Assembly (NCBI GenBank): GCA_049616325.1
Contig: JBMZHG010000002.1
Location: 1-64,000 of the forward strand
Direction of reading: 5' to 3'
DNA length: 64,000 nt
Source: UBA11663 sp049616325
GTDB lineage: Bacteria > Bacteroidota > Bacteroidia > Flavobacteriales_D > Sanyastnellaceae
Part shown: piece after piece, positions 1 to 9,500 of the stretch
Layout of the letters: each line of letters starts with the position of its first letter
Numbering within the stretch: position 1 is the first letter of the stretch
Translations under genes and position numbers: made by a program
Notes under the pieces: model-generated
Databases searched by the model: none
What the model saw: the letters and a program-made list of their open reading frames with translations, nothing else
What the model was told of the DNA's origin: nothing

Positions 1-434
1 AAGTCCGCCAAGCTTACCGATTGGCCTGTTTGAATCCGAGCGATTCACATACGGTAGACCAATTTGTCTCTGCTGCTGAGGAATTAAATCTGAACGGGAC
101 AGATTCTTGGTTGGAGCAAGGGTTTCAGGCTACAGCCGAAATGATGCTCGCCGAACCGCTCATCAACCCAGTTGAAAAACTTCGGCATTTCAATGCAGGG
201 AAAGAGATGCTGGAGGAGGCCATCGCGGCCGACCCGACCGATCCAGACCTTCGTTTATTGCGTTTGTCTGTGCAGTGGAAGGTTCCGGCATTTTTGGACT
301 ACCGCGACTGCATGGAGGAAGACGCCGCGTGCGTCGCCGATGCTTTCGCCCTAGGACATTGGTCTACAGACCCTGATCACGAGGCTTTTGTCTTGGGGAT
401 TATTCAACACATACGAGACGACCAGTCCAAATGA
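1..434 (+). CDS. Conserved hypothetical protein, 3-prime part (5-prime truncated by window edge)
   Basis: The frame is open from base 3 through a TAA-free stretch to the stop ending at 434, and no convincing start lies inside, so the gene probably begins before the window. The visible ~144 residues are soluble and acidic, without a membrane segment. The pattern of a basic lead-in, an AGKEMLEEAIAADP segment and then RLLRLSVQWKVPAFLDY resembles a conserved hypothetical family I associate with Bacteroidota, in which a TPR-like helix pair is followed by a stretch like RFLRxxIQxxxPxFLxY. No function is known to me. It converges on the GH17 gene, whose stop lies about 50 bases away. Confidence 0.6.
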   Translation, partial: VRQAYRLACLNPSDSHTVDQFVSAAEELNLNGTDSWLEQGFQATAEMMLAEPLINPVEKLRHFNAGKEMLEEAIAADPTDPDLRLLRLSVQWKVPAFLDYRDCMEEDAACVADAFALGHWSTDPDHEAFVLGIIQHIRDDQSK

Positions 435-484
435 GAAATTGAGGCCCCCGAAAAGAATCGCTCCATCGGAGGACACGGACATTC

Positions 485-1384
485 TTAGAACTTCCGGACC
501 TCGTCCTTGTCCCAAAGCCCCCAAAACGCGCCGACGCTGCCTTCCGAACCGACCTTCCACGCCTCGTCAAACGCCGAGAAGTAAAACATCTCGATGCCCT
601 CGGCACGCGTCCATTCCTGCGCGTTGATGAAGTACTTCAGCGCGTTCTCGTAGCCTGGCTCCGCCGCACCCAACGCCTCGCCTTCACTCGGCCAACCGGT
701 CTCGGTGACGATGATTTTCTTGCCCGGTTGCGCCTGCTTCACCTGGTAGTACATCTGCTTCATGTAGAGCAGCGAGTAGTCCATGTGGCAGCCTTCCCAG
801 TAGGGGTAGCAGTTGGCCAAAATCACATCGCACGCCTCCGACAACTTCGGCCGGTCCGCAAATTCATAGTACGCGTCCACGTACCCGACCGGGATGTCGG
901 GCAGCGCGTTCCGCACCCGGGCGATGCACGCGATCAATTCCTCTTCCGACATCTCCTCGCGGTACAGCACCTCGTTGCCCACGGCAGCTACGTCCACAAA
1001 CCCCGCCTGGGCCAGCTCGATGAGGCGAGCCATTTCTTCCTCGTTCTTGTCCTTCTCCTCGCCGAGCCACGCGCCCACGAGGGTCTTGAATCCGTATTCC
1101 CGTGCGAGCTGCGGAATCATGTCGTGGCCTTCCGTGCAGGAGAAAATCCGGATCCACTCGGTGTGCGGTTGAAGCAATGCGAGTTTGCGACGGACTTGGG
1201 CTTCGGTGAAGGGGTCGCCGGGCCTTTGGTCTCCTTCGTAGGGACTGAAGCACAGGCCATGCACCTTGTCGTTCACCAAGGATGCGCATTGCTTTTGGAG
1301 TTCTTCTCGATTGAGCCCTTCAGGGCCGTTTCCTGCCAGCGAGAGGACCTTGTCTTCGCGGTAGGACATGTTCATCAGTTTCAT
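485..1384 (-). CDS. GH17-family beta-1,3-glucan hydrolase, cytoplasmic form
   Basis: This 299-residue TIM-barrel protein carries both GH17 hallmarks. The acid/base segment AAVGNEVLYREE has its glutamate at about residue 138, and the nucleophile segment IVTETGWPSEG has its glutamate at about 228, matching the GH17 signature. There is no signal peptide or lipobox, so it should act in the cytoplasm, unlike the GH17 lipoprotein encoded three genes upstream. GH17 enzymes cleave or rearrange beta-1,3-glucans such as laminarin. The ATG sits 2 bases after the stop of the permease gene, so it is the last gene of the glucan operon. Inferred role: trimming imported beta-1,3-oligoglucans. Whether it is a hydrolase or a transglycosylase cannot be told from sequence. 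Confidence 0.85.
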   Translation of the reverse strand: MKLMNMSYREDKVLSLAGNGPEGLNREELQKQCASLVNDKVHGLCFSPYEGDQRPGDPFTEAQVRRKLALLQPHTEWIRIFSCTEGHDMIPQLAREYGFKTLVGAWLGEEKDKNEEEMARLIELAQAGFVDVAAVGNEVLYREEMSEEELIACIARVRNALPDIPVGYVDAYYEFADRPKLSEACDVILANCYPYWEGCHMDYSLLYMKQMYYQVKQAQPGKKIIVTETGWPSEGEALGAAEPGYENALKYFINAQEWTRAEGIEMFYFSAFDEAWKVGSEGSVGAFWGLWDKDEVRKF

Positions 1385-1386
1385 GG

Positions 1387-2817
1387 TCAGGAGGGGTTGG
1401 CGAGTTCGGCGCGCTTCGCGACAAGCTGTTCCTTGATCTGCACCGCGCGCGCTTCGGTGATGTCGTAGTTCTTCATGAGGAGCACCGCCCCAATCACACC
1501 GGCGATGGGGAGGAGGGAGTAGAAGGCACGCATGCCGGTGACGGCCGATTCGGTGACGTTGTTGGCGTCAAACCCAACGACCGACAGGATGGCTCCACTC
1601 AAAAGCGCGGCCACGCCGAATCCGAGCTTGACCATCCACCAGTACACGGCGCCGAGCACGCCCTCGCGGCGCTGGCCGGTTCGGAGTTCGTCCAAGTCGC
1701 AGACGTCCGCTGTCATGCTCATCATGATCGTGAACAGGCTGCCAATCCCAAACGAGTGGAAGGGCAACGCAAACAAGAACAGGTACGGCTTGCCCGGAAT
1801 GAAGAGGAACCAAAACAGCACGTACCCCACAATCGAGATGAATTGCGACACCATGAAGGCTTTCTTCTTGCCGAGCTTCTTGGACATCCACGTCACGACG
1901 GGGATGACGAGGAACGTCGTGATCAAGGCGCCCACCGAGCCGTGCATGGCGGGCCAGGTGCCTGCGCTCGCCGGATCGCTGTTGAACATGTGGTGAACGA
2001 TGATCAAAAAGGTGAATGCCGCGATGACGTTGAAGGAATTGAAGATGAGGAAGGTCGCGCCGGCGATTTGGCGGAACTCCTTGATGCGGAACGCCTCAAA
2101 CGCGGAACTGAAAATCTTGCCCACGCTTCCCAACACCGCGGACACGTTGATGGGGGCGAAGTCGGTCCGGTCCAAGGTGGACTTGCTCTTGAGGAACAAG
2201 GCTGGGATCATCGCAAACAACGTGCAGGGGAGGGCGACCCAAACGGACAGTTCGCGCACCCCCGAGTCGGCCCCTTCTGGAAACCAGCTTGGATCGTACA
2301 GGATCACCCAAAACCACGGCGCAATCACCCACGCCCACTGCCCGATGAATTGGGCGACGGCCATGATTTGGGTGCGCTCGTGAAAGTCCTCGCTGATCTC
2401 GTACCCCATCGCCACGTAAGGCACGCTGAAGATGGTCAGCCCGAGGTAGAACACGAGCGACCAGCTCAGGAAGTAGATGAAGTTGTAGGTGATGCCGTCG
2501 CCTTTGTGAAGCTGCCACATGGCCACGTAGGCCAGGCCCATCAGGATGGCGCCAATGAAGACGTACTGCCGCCGCCGGCCCCACTTCGAGCGCGTGTTGT
2601 CGGAGACAAACCCCATGATGGGGTCGGTGATGGCGTCAAACACGCGGGGCAGAAACTGGATGATGCCCCACAGAAGGGCCGCAAACCCGAGGTCCTGCAC
2701 CAACACGATGATGAACACCCCCAGGGCGGCCGGGAACATTTGGTTGGCGAGCATGCCAAAGCCGAAGGCGATTTTTTGGCCCAAGGGCACGGCGGTGGTC
2801 GAAGGAGAGTTGGGCAT
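1387..2817 (-). CDS. GPH-family (glycoside-pentoside-hexuronide) MFS sugar:cation symporter
   Basis: The product has 476 residues with about twelve hydrophobic segments. The loop DAITDPIMGFVSDNTRSKWG followed by RRRQY near residues 55-85 is characteristic of the GPH branch of the major facilitator superfamily, which imports sugars and oligosaccharides with a cation. An in-frame upstream extension exists, but it is arginine-rich shadow sequence overlapping the GH30 gene. I therefore chose the ATG at 2817, where the protein begins MPNSPSTTAVPLGQKIAFGF. It lies 11 bases after the GH30 fusion gene and 2 bases before the cytoplasmic GH17. In this context the substrate is probably a short beta-1,3-glucan or glucose. 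It is the only transporter in the locus. Confidence 0.88.
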   Translation of the reverse strand: MPNSPSTTAVPLGQKIAFGFGMLANQMFPAALGVFIIVLVQDLGFAALLWGIIQFLPRVFDAITDPIMGFVSDNTRSKWGRRRQYVFIGAILMGLAYVAMWQLHKGDGITYNFIYFLSWSLVFYLGLTIFSVPYVAMGYEISEDFHERTQIMAVAQFIGQWAWVIAPWFWVILYDPSWFPEGADSGVRELSVWVALPCTLFAMIPALFLKSKSTLDRTDFAPINVSAVLGSVGKIFSSAFEAFRIKEFRQIAGATFLIFNSFNVIAAFTFLIIVHHMFNSDPASAGTWPAMHGSVGALITTFLVIPVVTWMSKKLGKKKAFMVSQFISIVGYVLFWFLFIPGKPYLFLFALPFHSFGIGSLFTIMMSMTADVCDLDELRTGQRREGVLGAVYWWMVKLGFGVAALLSGAILSVVGFDANNVTESAVTGMRAFYSLLPIAGVIGAVLLMKNYDITEARAVQIKEQLVAKRAELANPS

Positions 2818-2828
2818 GCTGTGGAGGT

Positions 2829-5321
2829 TTAGAGGTCGTAAGGGGCAAGGACAATCGTTTGAAGGGCCTGGGCATCCAGTTCGATGCGGACGTCTTTCGG
2901 CAAGCCTTCGAGGTGCACGGAGCGAGGGGTGTCGCCTTGGTTGAAGCACACGACGGTGTAGGATCCGTCTTCGTTCTCGGTGACCACGGCCATCACGTCT
3001 GCGTCGGCGCAGTCGTTGGCAAGCACCGTCGCCCCGGGCCGGATGAACTTGCTGAAGTGGCACATCACGTCGTAGAGCGGCGTGAAGTACACTTCGTCCT
3101 GCTCCGGATCCACGATGACCGGCGCGATGCACCAGTTCTTGAACCAGTTGGGGCCGCCTTGGCGGTCGAGCACCATGTTCCAATCGACCCAGCCGCTCAC
3201 CCAGTGGTTGAGGCAGCCGATGATGTCACGCGCGTAGCGGTGCACCGGGGAGTACTTGGGGTGCAGGTACTTCTTCTCCTCTTCTCGCCAAGTGAAGCCC
3301 CAATCGGTGGCTTCTTTTTGCCAGTACCAATCGTCGTCTTGCCAAACCGGCACTTCCGCGTCGATGCACCCTTCGGTTTCGATGAGCAGCTTGTCCGGGG
3401 CGGCGGCGTGGGCGCGGTCAAGGTCGTCGGCGAACACTTCGTAGGTGCTTTCGTACCAGTGGATGGCGGTGCCGGCGAAGTACTTCGCGCTCTCCGCGTC
3501 GCGGTACATCGAGGCCGTCCATTCGTCGAGGCCGGCGCGGTTTTGGTCGTAGCCCAAGACCTTCAATTCGCCGAGGCCACCTTGCTCCAAGGCGGGACCC
3601 AAGTGCTCGCGCACGAACTCGGTCATCTCGTCGGGCGAGTACAGCATGCTCTCCCAGTTGTCGCCGTTCCCGTGGGGCTCGTTCTCCACGGTGAAGCCCC
3701 AAAGCGGAATGTCGTGCGCCTTGCAGGCCTCGGCGTACTTGACAAAGAACTGCGCCCACGTGGGTTGCATCTCCTTGAGGAGGCGCCCACCCACCCAGTC
3801 GTTGTTGTCCTTCATCCAGGGCGGGGCGGTCCATGGCGAGGCGATGAGGTGGAAGCCGTCCTTGGAGAGGTCCTGCGCCATGTGAATCATGGGGAACAAG
3901 AACTCGAGGTCCTGGTCGATGCTGAAGTGCTCGAGGCCGAGATCGCCTTCCACGGGCGTGTAGCTGTAATGGAACCGCGAGAAGTCGCACGAATTCATGT
4001 GCGTTCGGGTGAGGCTGTAGTTGGCTCCGTCCTCGGCGAAGTACGCCTCCATGATCTTGGCGCGTTGCGCCTCGCTCATTTGGTGAACGAGGTAAGCCGA
4101 GGCGTCCGTGAACGACCCGCCAAACCCTTCAATGCGCTGCTTTCGCTCGTTCAGGTTCACTTGAACGCGCAAGTCCTCAGGGTTCGCCTTGCTCCAGCTG
4201 TCCACCTTGGCCTTGGCCACCTCGTGGAACCGGCCGCCGTGGCGGGAGGTCTCGAAGACCTTGGTTTGGAAGGCTTGGTTCTTCATGGCACGTGATTCGT
4301 TGGCATCGAAAAGGGACTTCACCACGTGGTAGGCATCCTTGGGGTTGCGGTGGATGTCCACCAGTCCCCAATGTTCTTCGTTGGCGTCCGCGTCGTAAGG
4401 CACCCCGCTGCTTGCAGGAGCGACACCGCCGGCGTCCTGGACGTCCAACTTCCCCGCTTTCCACCAGCCGTCGGTGAACGAGAAAATCGCGGCACCCGCA
4501 CACGGAACCGAGTCTGTGAACAAGGGCGCCAACAAGTTGCCGGTGGCGTCGGCTTGCGCACGTTGGTTGGGTCCTTGCTCGTAGCCCAGCATTGCGGTCG
4601 ACATGTAGCTGTCGGCCCCGATCTCCGAGAAGTACATGGGCTTGTCGCTGAGCTTGGCAAAGTCCACCGCCGCCGTGTAGGACACGTCCCAGCGGTACAC
4701 GTTCAAACCCCAAACGTCGACGTCCGTCATCTCCGCAATCAAGGCCTCGTCCGGCAGTTCGCCGTGCGCTGTTGCGACGGGGTGGTTGGGGTCCGCGGCC
4801 TGAATGGCGGCAGAGGCCTTGCGCAACGTTTCGTACCAGAGGTCGAGCGAGCCTCCAAACCACTCGGGGTGGAAGTTGAATTCGTTCCCAAGCTCCCACA
4901 TCAGGATGGCGGGATGCGCCTTGAACCGCTCCACGTAATCGAGGTAGGTGCCCGACTGCAAATCGTAGACACCATCTTGGTTGTACCCGATGCCGACAAT
5001 CACGGAGATTCCCGCCTCGTACATTTCGTCGAGCACCGCCTCCGAGGCGATGGGCTCGTACACGCGAACGGTGTTGACGCCCATGTCTTGCATCAACGCG
5101 AGGTCTTGGGTCAGGGATTCGAAGCTCCGTTCGGCCTTGCCAACAGGCACCGGATGGTAGCACACACCCTGCACGAAGTACGCGCCTTCTGCGGTGTGAA
5201 TTTGTCCTCCCTCGGTCCAGACCTTGCGCTCAGGAATGGCCGTGCAAGAAGCCACACCCAAACACAAAAGAAGGAAGGGCAGCGAAAGGTGACGTTGGAG
5301 GAGCATGCTGAGAAAAGTCAT
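2829..5321 (-). CDS. Lipoprotein with two glycosidase domains: clan-A (GH2-like) barrel fused to GH30
   Basis: This 830-residue SPII lipoprotein has the lipobox LGVASC, with Cys at 26. Residues ~35-340 form a TIM-barrel domain resembling the GH2/GH5 catalytic fold, with putative acid/base MWELGNEFN (E147) and nucleophile YFSEIGADS (E233). Residues ~380-830 are a GH30 domain: GFTVENEP (E548) and LLIETEGC (E650) match the catalytic glutamates of the glucosylceramidase / beta-1,6-glucanase group, and a C-terminal beta domain follows. GH30 members include beta-1,6-glucanases and beta-glucosidases, so this half may remove the beta-1,6 branches of laminarin. The first half could act on the beta-1,3 chain, but its family is not settled. 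The start overlaps the upstream GH17 stop by 4 bases (ATGA). Confidence 0.85.
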   Translation of the reverse strand: MTFLSMLLQRHLSLPFLLLCLGVASCTAIPERKVWTEGGQIHTAEGAYFVQGVCYHPVPVGKAERSFESLTQDLALMQDMGVNTVRVYEPIASEAVLDEMYEAGISVIVGIGYNQDGVYDLQSGTYLDYVERFKAHPAILMWELGNEFNFHPEWFGGSLDLWYETLRKASAAIQAADPNHPVATAHGELPDEALIAEMTDVDVWGLNVYRWDVSYTAAVDFAKLSDKPMYFSEIGADSYMSTAMLGYEQGPNQRAQADATGNLLAPLFTDSVPCAGAAIFSFTDGWWKAGKLDVQDAGGVAPASSGVPYDADANEEHWGLVDIHRNPKDAYHVVKSLFDANESRAMKNQAFQTKVFETSRHGGRFHEVAKAKVDSWSKANPEDLRVQVNLNERKQRIEGFGGSFTDASAYLVHQMSEAQRAKIMEAYFAEDGANYSLTRTHMNSCDFSRFHYSYTPVEGDLGLEHFSIDQDLEFLFPMIHMAQDLSKDGFHLIASPWTAPPWMKDNNDWVGGRLLKEMQPTWAQFFVKYAEACKAHDIPLWGFTVENEPHGNGDNWESMLYSPDEMTEFVREHLGPALEQGGLGELKVLGYDQNRAGLDEWTASMYRDAESAKYFAGTAIHWYESTYEVFADDLDRAHAAAPDKLLIETEGCIDAEVPVWQDDDWYWQKEATDWGFTWREEEKKYLHPKYSPVHRYARDIIGCLNHWVSGWVDWNMVLDRQGGPNWFKNWCIAPVIVDPEQDEVYFTPLYDVMCHFSKFIRPGATVLANDCADADVMAVVTENEDGSYTVVCFNQGDTPRSVHLEGLPKDVRIELDAQALQTIVLAPYDL

Positions 5322-6580
5322 GGGGCGGGATTCAAGACGTGGCGGTCGAGCAATTCTCGTTGGCCCGAGTACGTAGGCGTGACGTCGCGCCCGCCGCGGG
5401 TCAAACCCTCAAACACACCGTCCTCTACGAGCGACCAAATCGCGTACTTGGCTTCCCCATCCCGCGTGAAGAGCCCGAAGTGGTTCTCCGAATCGGTGGG
5501 GTTGGCCGCGCTTTTCCACGGCTCGTCAAACGCCTCGAAGTAAAAGCAGCTGATGCCGGAGGACTGGGTCCACTTGCGCATGCCGTGGTAGAACAAGGCT
5601 TGTTTGTATTCGTCTGCCGCACGCGAACCCTCCGGCCCATAAAACCCGTCCGACACGCTGGCCCACCCGGTCTCGCCGATGTGCACAGGCTTGTTCTTGT
5701 CGATGCGACGCACGTGCTTGACGACCGACGCGTATTGGTTTTGGCTGTACGCGAGGGCACTGGCCATGGCCTCGTTGACGTCTCCCTTCCAAAACACCGG
5801 ATTGTAGTGCGTGTCGTGGAACGGGTACGTGTGCATCGACACGTAGTCCACCGCGCGGATCAGGCTGTCCAAGTCGGCGTTGTGGTACTCGGCACCGCCG
5901 CCGCCCCACGACGCGAAATTGTCGGAACTGGTGATCCACAAGTCGCTCGGCAGCTTGCCTTCGCGCTTCAGCTCCTGAAGGTGATTCACCCACTGCAAGA
6001 TGACCTTGGGCGCCACGAAGTAGGACGCCGCCCAGTGCACCATGGCTTCGTTTCCAACGGCGATGACTTTGACGATGTCAGGGTGATGTTGGGCCAGGGC
6101 CACGGCGCGTTGGATTTCGGCCTCGTTGGCTTCGAAGTCCTGCTCGGCGTGGTTGGGGGCGTCGGTCCACGCACCTGCGCAATCGATCCACGCGCCGAGC
6201 ATCACGTACATCTCAAAAGACGGATCCGCTTCCTTCAATTCGGCAATGGCCTTGACCACATTGGACGCGTGCGGAAGATGGACGTTGTAGGTGCGCAAGA
6301 ACCGGATCCCCATGGCGTGCATCAGACGCATGTCTTCTTTCAACTGGTCCACGGTCGGTTGCTCGGAACGGCTGAGCCCACGGTAACCGCCGTACGAGAT
6401 GGCGGTGTAGGCAGGGTTTCCGAGGAGTTCAGAAGCGGATTTGTTGTGCATGGATTTTCGCTCATGGGGGGCTCCGCACGAGGCGAAAAGCACCGAAAAC
6501 AGGAACAGGAGGAGCCAACCCCGAAGGGGCTGATCACGACCCGTGAATCTAGGATTGAAAGTTGACAATCGTCGCATCAC
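5318..6580 (-). CDS. GH17-family beta-1,3-glucan-active lipoprotein
   Basis: The product has 420 residues. The N-terminus has a basic stretch, the hydrophobic run WLLLFLFSVLFAS and a lipobox Cys at about 35, so it should be a lipoprotein in the cell envelope. The catalytic barrel has KVIAVGNEAM (E178, acid/base) and VHIGETGWAS (E303, nucleophile), plus the aromatic segment CFYFEAFDEPWK that is also seen in the cytoplasmic GH17 of the same operon. It belongs to GH17 and should act on beta-1,3-glucan outside or in the periplasm. The start lies 7 bases after the phosphorylase stop, and its end overlaps the GH30 fusion. Why two GH17 copies occur in different compartments is taken up in the findings. 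Confidence 0.85.
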   Translation of the reverse strand: MMRRLSTFNPRFTGRDQPLRGWLLLFLFSVLFASCGAPHERKSMHNKSASELLGNPAYTAISYGGYRGLSRSEQPTVDQLKEDMRLMHAMGIRFLRTYNVHLPHASNVVKAIAELKEADPSFEMYVMLGAWIDCAGAWTDAPNHAEQDFEANEAEIQRAVALAQHHPDIVKVIAVGNEAMVHWAASYFVAPKVILQWVNHLQELKREGKLPSDLWITSSDNFASWGGGGAEYHNADLDSLIRAVDYVSMHTYPFHDTHYNPVFWKGDVNEAMASALAYSQNQYASVVKHVRRIDKNKPVHIGETGWASVSDGFYGPEGSRAADEYKQALFYHGMRKWTQSSGISCFYFEAFDEPWKSAANPTDSENHFGLFTRDGEAKYAIWSLVEDGVFEGLTRGGRDVTPTYSGQRELLDRHVLNPAP

Positions 6581-6587
6581 GTCGAGG

Positions 6588-9500
6588 TCACGCCACCACC
6601 GTGAGTCGGGATACGTCGTTCGTCCGGCGGAAAATTTTCCGACTCACCTCCCGATCCAACACCAAGCCTTCGACGCGCTCCGTTTCCCCGTTGGTCAGAA
6701 CCACCTCGATGTGAGGTTGGTCGCCCCGACGGTGGACCACCGGAACCTGGCATACCGTGTACGCGAGGCTGCCGGCGTCGAGGTGAAGGGTTTGGCGTTG
6801 CTGCTTGACGTCCACGTACGCAAACTCCGCGGGAGCAGCCAAGAACTCGTCAGCGTGCATGAGCGCCCGGTCAAATTGGAGCTGTCCTCCAGCGACGCGC
6901 ACGCCCAATTCCCCAAACCGGCACATCAAATCTTCCTTGACTTGCCCGGTCATGCCGGGTTGTTGCGCTCCCTTGCCGCCTGGCGTGTGGGAGTACGGGT
7001 CCGTTGGGAACGCCCCGTAAAGGTCGGGGGATTTGTGGGCTCCGATGCCTGCGTTGACTTCGAAGTAGTGGTCAAACAGGCCTCCCACGACTTCCGGGCT
7101 CTCGCCTTGTTCCACCGCAGCTTTGGTGACTTCGAACAGGGCCAAACGGAGTTTGGAGACCATGTGCCAGTAGATCGACCCCAAGCCCTCGTACCCAAAG
7201 AAGGTGCCCGAGCGGCCCGTGAACGCCTTGTGGTTGAAGTTCGCTTCGTACATCGCTTCAACCTGCTTTTGTTCTGCCGCAACGAGGGACTGGTAGTCGC
7301 GGGGCAGCTTGCTCAACGCCTTGCGCAGGGCGTTGACGTTGTGCAGGTTGCCGCCGAAGTGGAAGCCTCCGAGGCAGTCCTGCGTCACCACGTCGACGTT
7401 GCCGTCGGCGACGAGTCGGGAAAGCAACTTGGATCCTTGCACGTCCTTGGCGTCGAGGTTGTTCTTGGCCAGGAAACGTGGCAGGGATTTGTTGGGGTAG
7501 AGGATGTAGCTGTACTGGTCCTCTCGGAACAACGCGCTTGCCTTGAGGGCGTCCATGACGGCGAGGCTTTCTGAGGCGTTGAGCATCCCGGAGCTGAGCA
7601 CGGCCACTTGGCCTTCCAGCATTTCAGGCAGGTACGTGATGGCGACGCCTCCGTCCGGCTCCACCGTCATGAGGTTGTAGGCGTGGTAAAGGCCGTCGTC
7701 GCGTTTGTTGGTGGAGATGGTGTGCTCCAGATGGGCCAACGCCGTTTCGACAAACGCCGCGAGGTCCGCCAACCTGAGGGTCGCCTTGCGTCCTGAGAAA
7801 TCTTCTTCGTAGATGCGCTGGCGGTAGTCGCTGGCCGCGGTGCCCAAGCCGTCCAAAATGCCACGGCGTTGCGCGTTGGAAATCGCGCCCGACGTCGTCG
7901 ACCGAGATTCGGAAAGGGTCGCGCTCATGCGCTCGAAGCACGTGAGCAATTCCTCGGAAATGGCCACTTCCTCGTGTTTGGTCTCGGCCAACACGCCTTG
8001 GAAGAAGACCAAGAACCGGCGCAAGTAGTACAGGGTCACCATGGACACGCCGTTTCCGACGAGCGCGTTGTTGGCGTCGTTCCATTCCGGGCGCTGGGTG
8101 TTCATCCAAATCCCGCCTTCCGGAATGAAGTTGGCCACCTTGGCGAGCATCGTCGCCATGATCTTCTCGATAAAATTGACCTTGTAAATGAAGACGTGAG
8201 TCTCGCGAAGCAGGGCGCCGTCGCCTCCGATTTCTCCTTTCTTGAACTCGATTTTCTCCTCGCGCTCGTGGTCGAAGTCGATCGTGTTCTTGGGGTCTTC
8301 CAACAGCGCTTCGTACGGCTTGATGCGGTAGGGTACGTTGGCGTAGACGAAGGAGTCGTTTTGGAAATACTCCTCGAGCTTTTCCGGGCTGTACGCCTGC
8401 AAGAACTCCAAGAACTTGAGCAGGTAGATGATTTGGTGGTCGCCCCAATAGCCGATGTACGACCAGGGGTTGTCCGGTTCGATGGTTTCCCATTCAAACC
8501 CGTCCTTGAACACGCGGTAGGGGTTGTACCCGTCAAACGTCGTGGCGTTGAGGAACTTGAAAATCATCCCCTCGATGAACTCGGGGTAGGCGTGAACCAA
8601 GGCTTCCCAGTTTTGGAAAATGTCGCGCCAGTTGCCTTGGTAATCCAGGATCTTCGACCCGTCGTCTTCGTTGCGGAGGTTGATGGAGAACCGGTTCCAT
8701 GGTCGGCTTGGGTCGCCGTGACGCCGGCTGAACTTGAGTGGCAAATACTCGGCACTCAACCGCTTGAAATTGAGGTCGTCGTCGTGTTGAACCTGTTCTT
8801 GGAGGAAGAACAAATCGAACTTCTCCGGCCACGACGCCATGAGTTCCGACTTCTTGAAGAACACCTTGTGGTTGGCCCGGTCGATGTAGGCCATGAAGTC
8901 CGCGCGCTCAATGGTGTAATTCTCGTCGAAAATCCCGCCACGCATGATGTTGAACATCGTGTTGGCGAAGTGGCGGATGTTTCTCCGGCGGTCGGCCGTG
9001 AGTTGCAACCCGTCGCTTGCTGCCACCAAGGCGATCAGGCTGTTGGAACCCTCTTCGACGTCCTTCAAGACGGCTTGTTTGAGGGTGTCAGGCGATTGGA
9101 GGTCGCGCTTCAACGCCACCACGCCCCGAATGGATTGACCCAAATTGGCCACGATCATCCAGTCCTTGCTTTCCTCAGGCCCCAACTCCAACGACTGTTG
9201 GATCAAGTACGCGCCGCGTTCGGCTTTGACGTCGGTCTCGGTGACGAGGGCCCCGCCCGTTTTGAAGGTGTCCAATTGCCGCGAAGACAACAGCACTTCG
9301 GGTGAATCGAACCCGACGGACCAAACCACGTTCGCCTTCAACGACTCGCTGGGCTCAGCCTTGTCGGAAATGATGGCGCTCAAGGCATAAATCCCCAAGT
9401 TGCCGTCTTCGAGCTCGCACTTTTTGTAGGCGTCGACCAGGTTGCTGCTGCCGCGCTGAAGGCCTTCGGGCACGCCGTACGGCAGCACGTTTTGAAGGCC

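Noticed and set aside
7869..9305. Long plus-strand open frame (478 codons) across the phosphorylase gene
   Set aside because: It is antisense to a gene with clear enzymatic motifs. Its protein is rich in Val, His, Arg and Leu in no domain pattern, as expected for shadow frames in GC-rich DNA.
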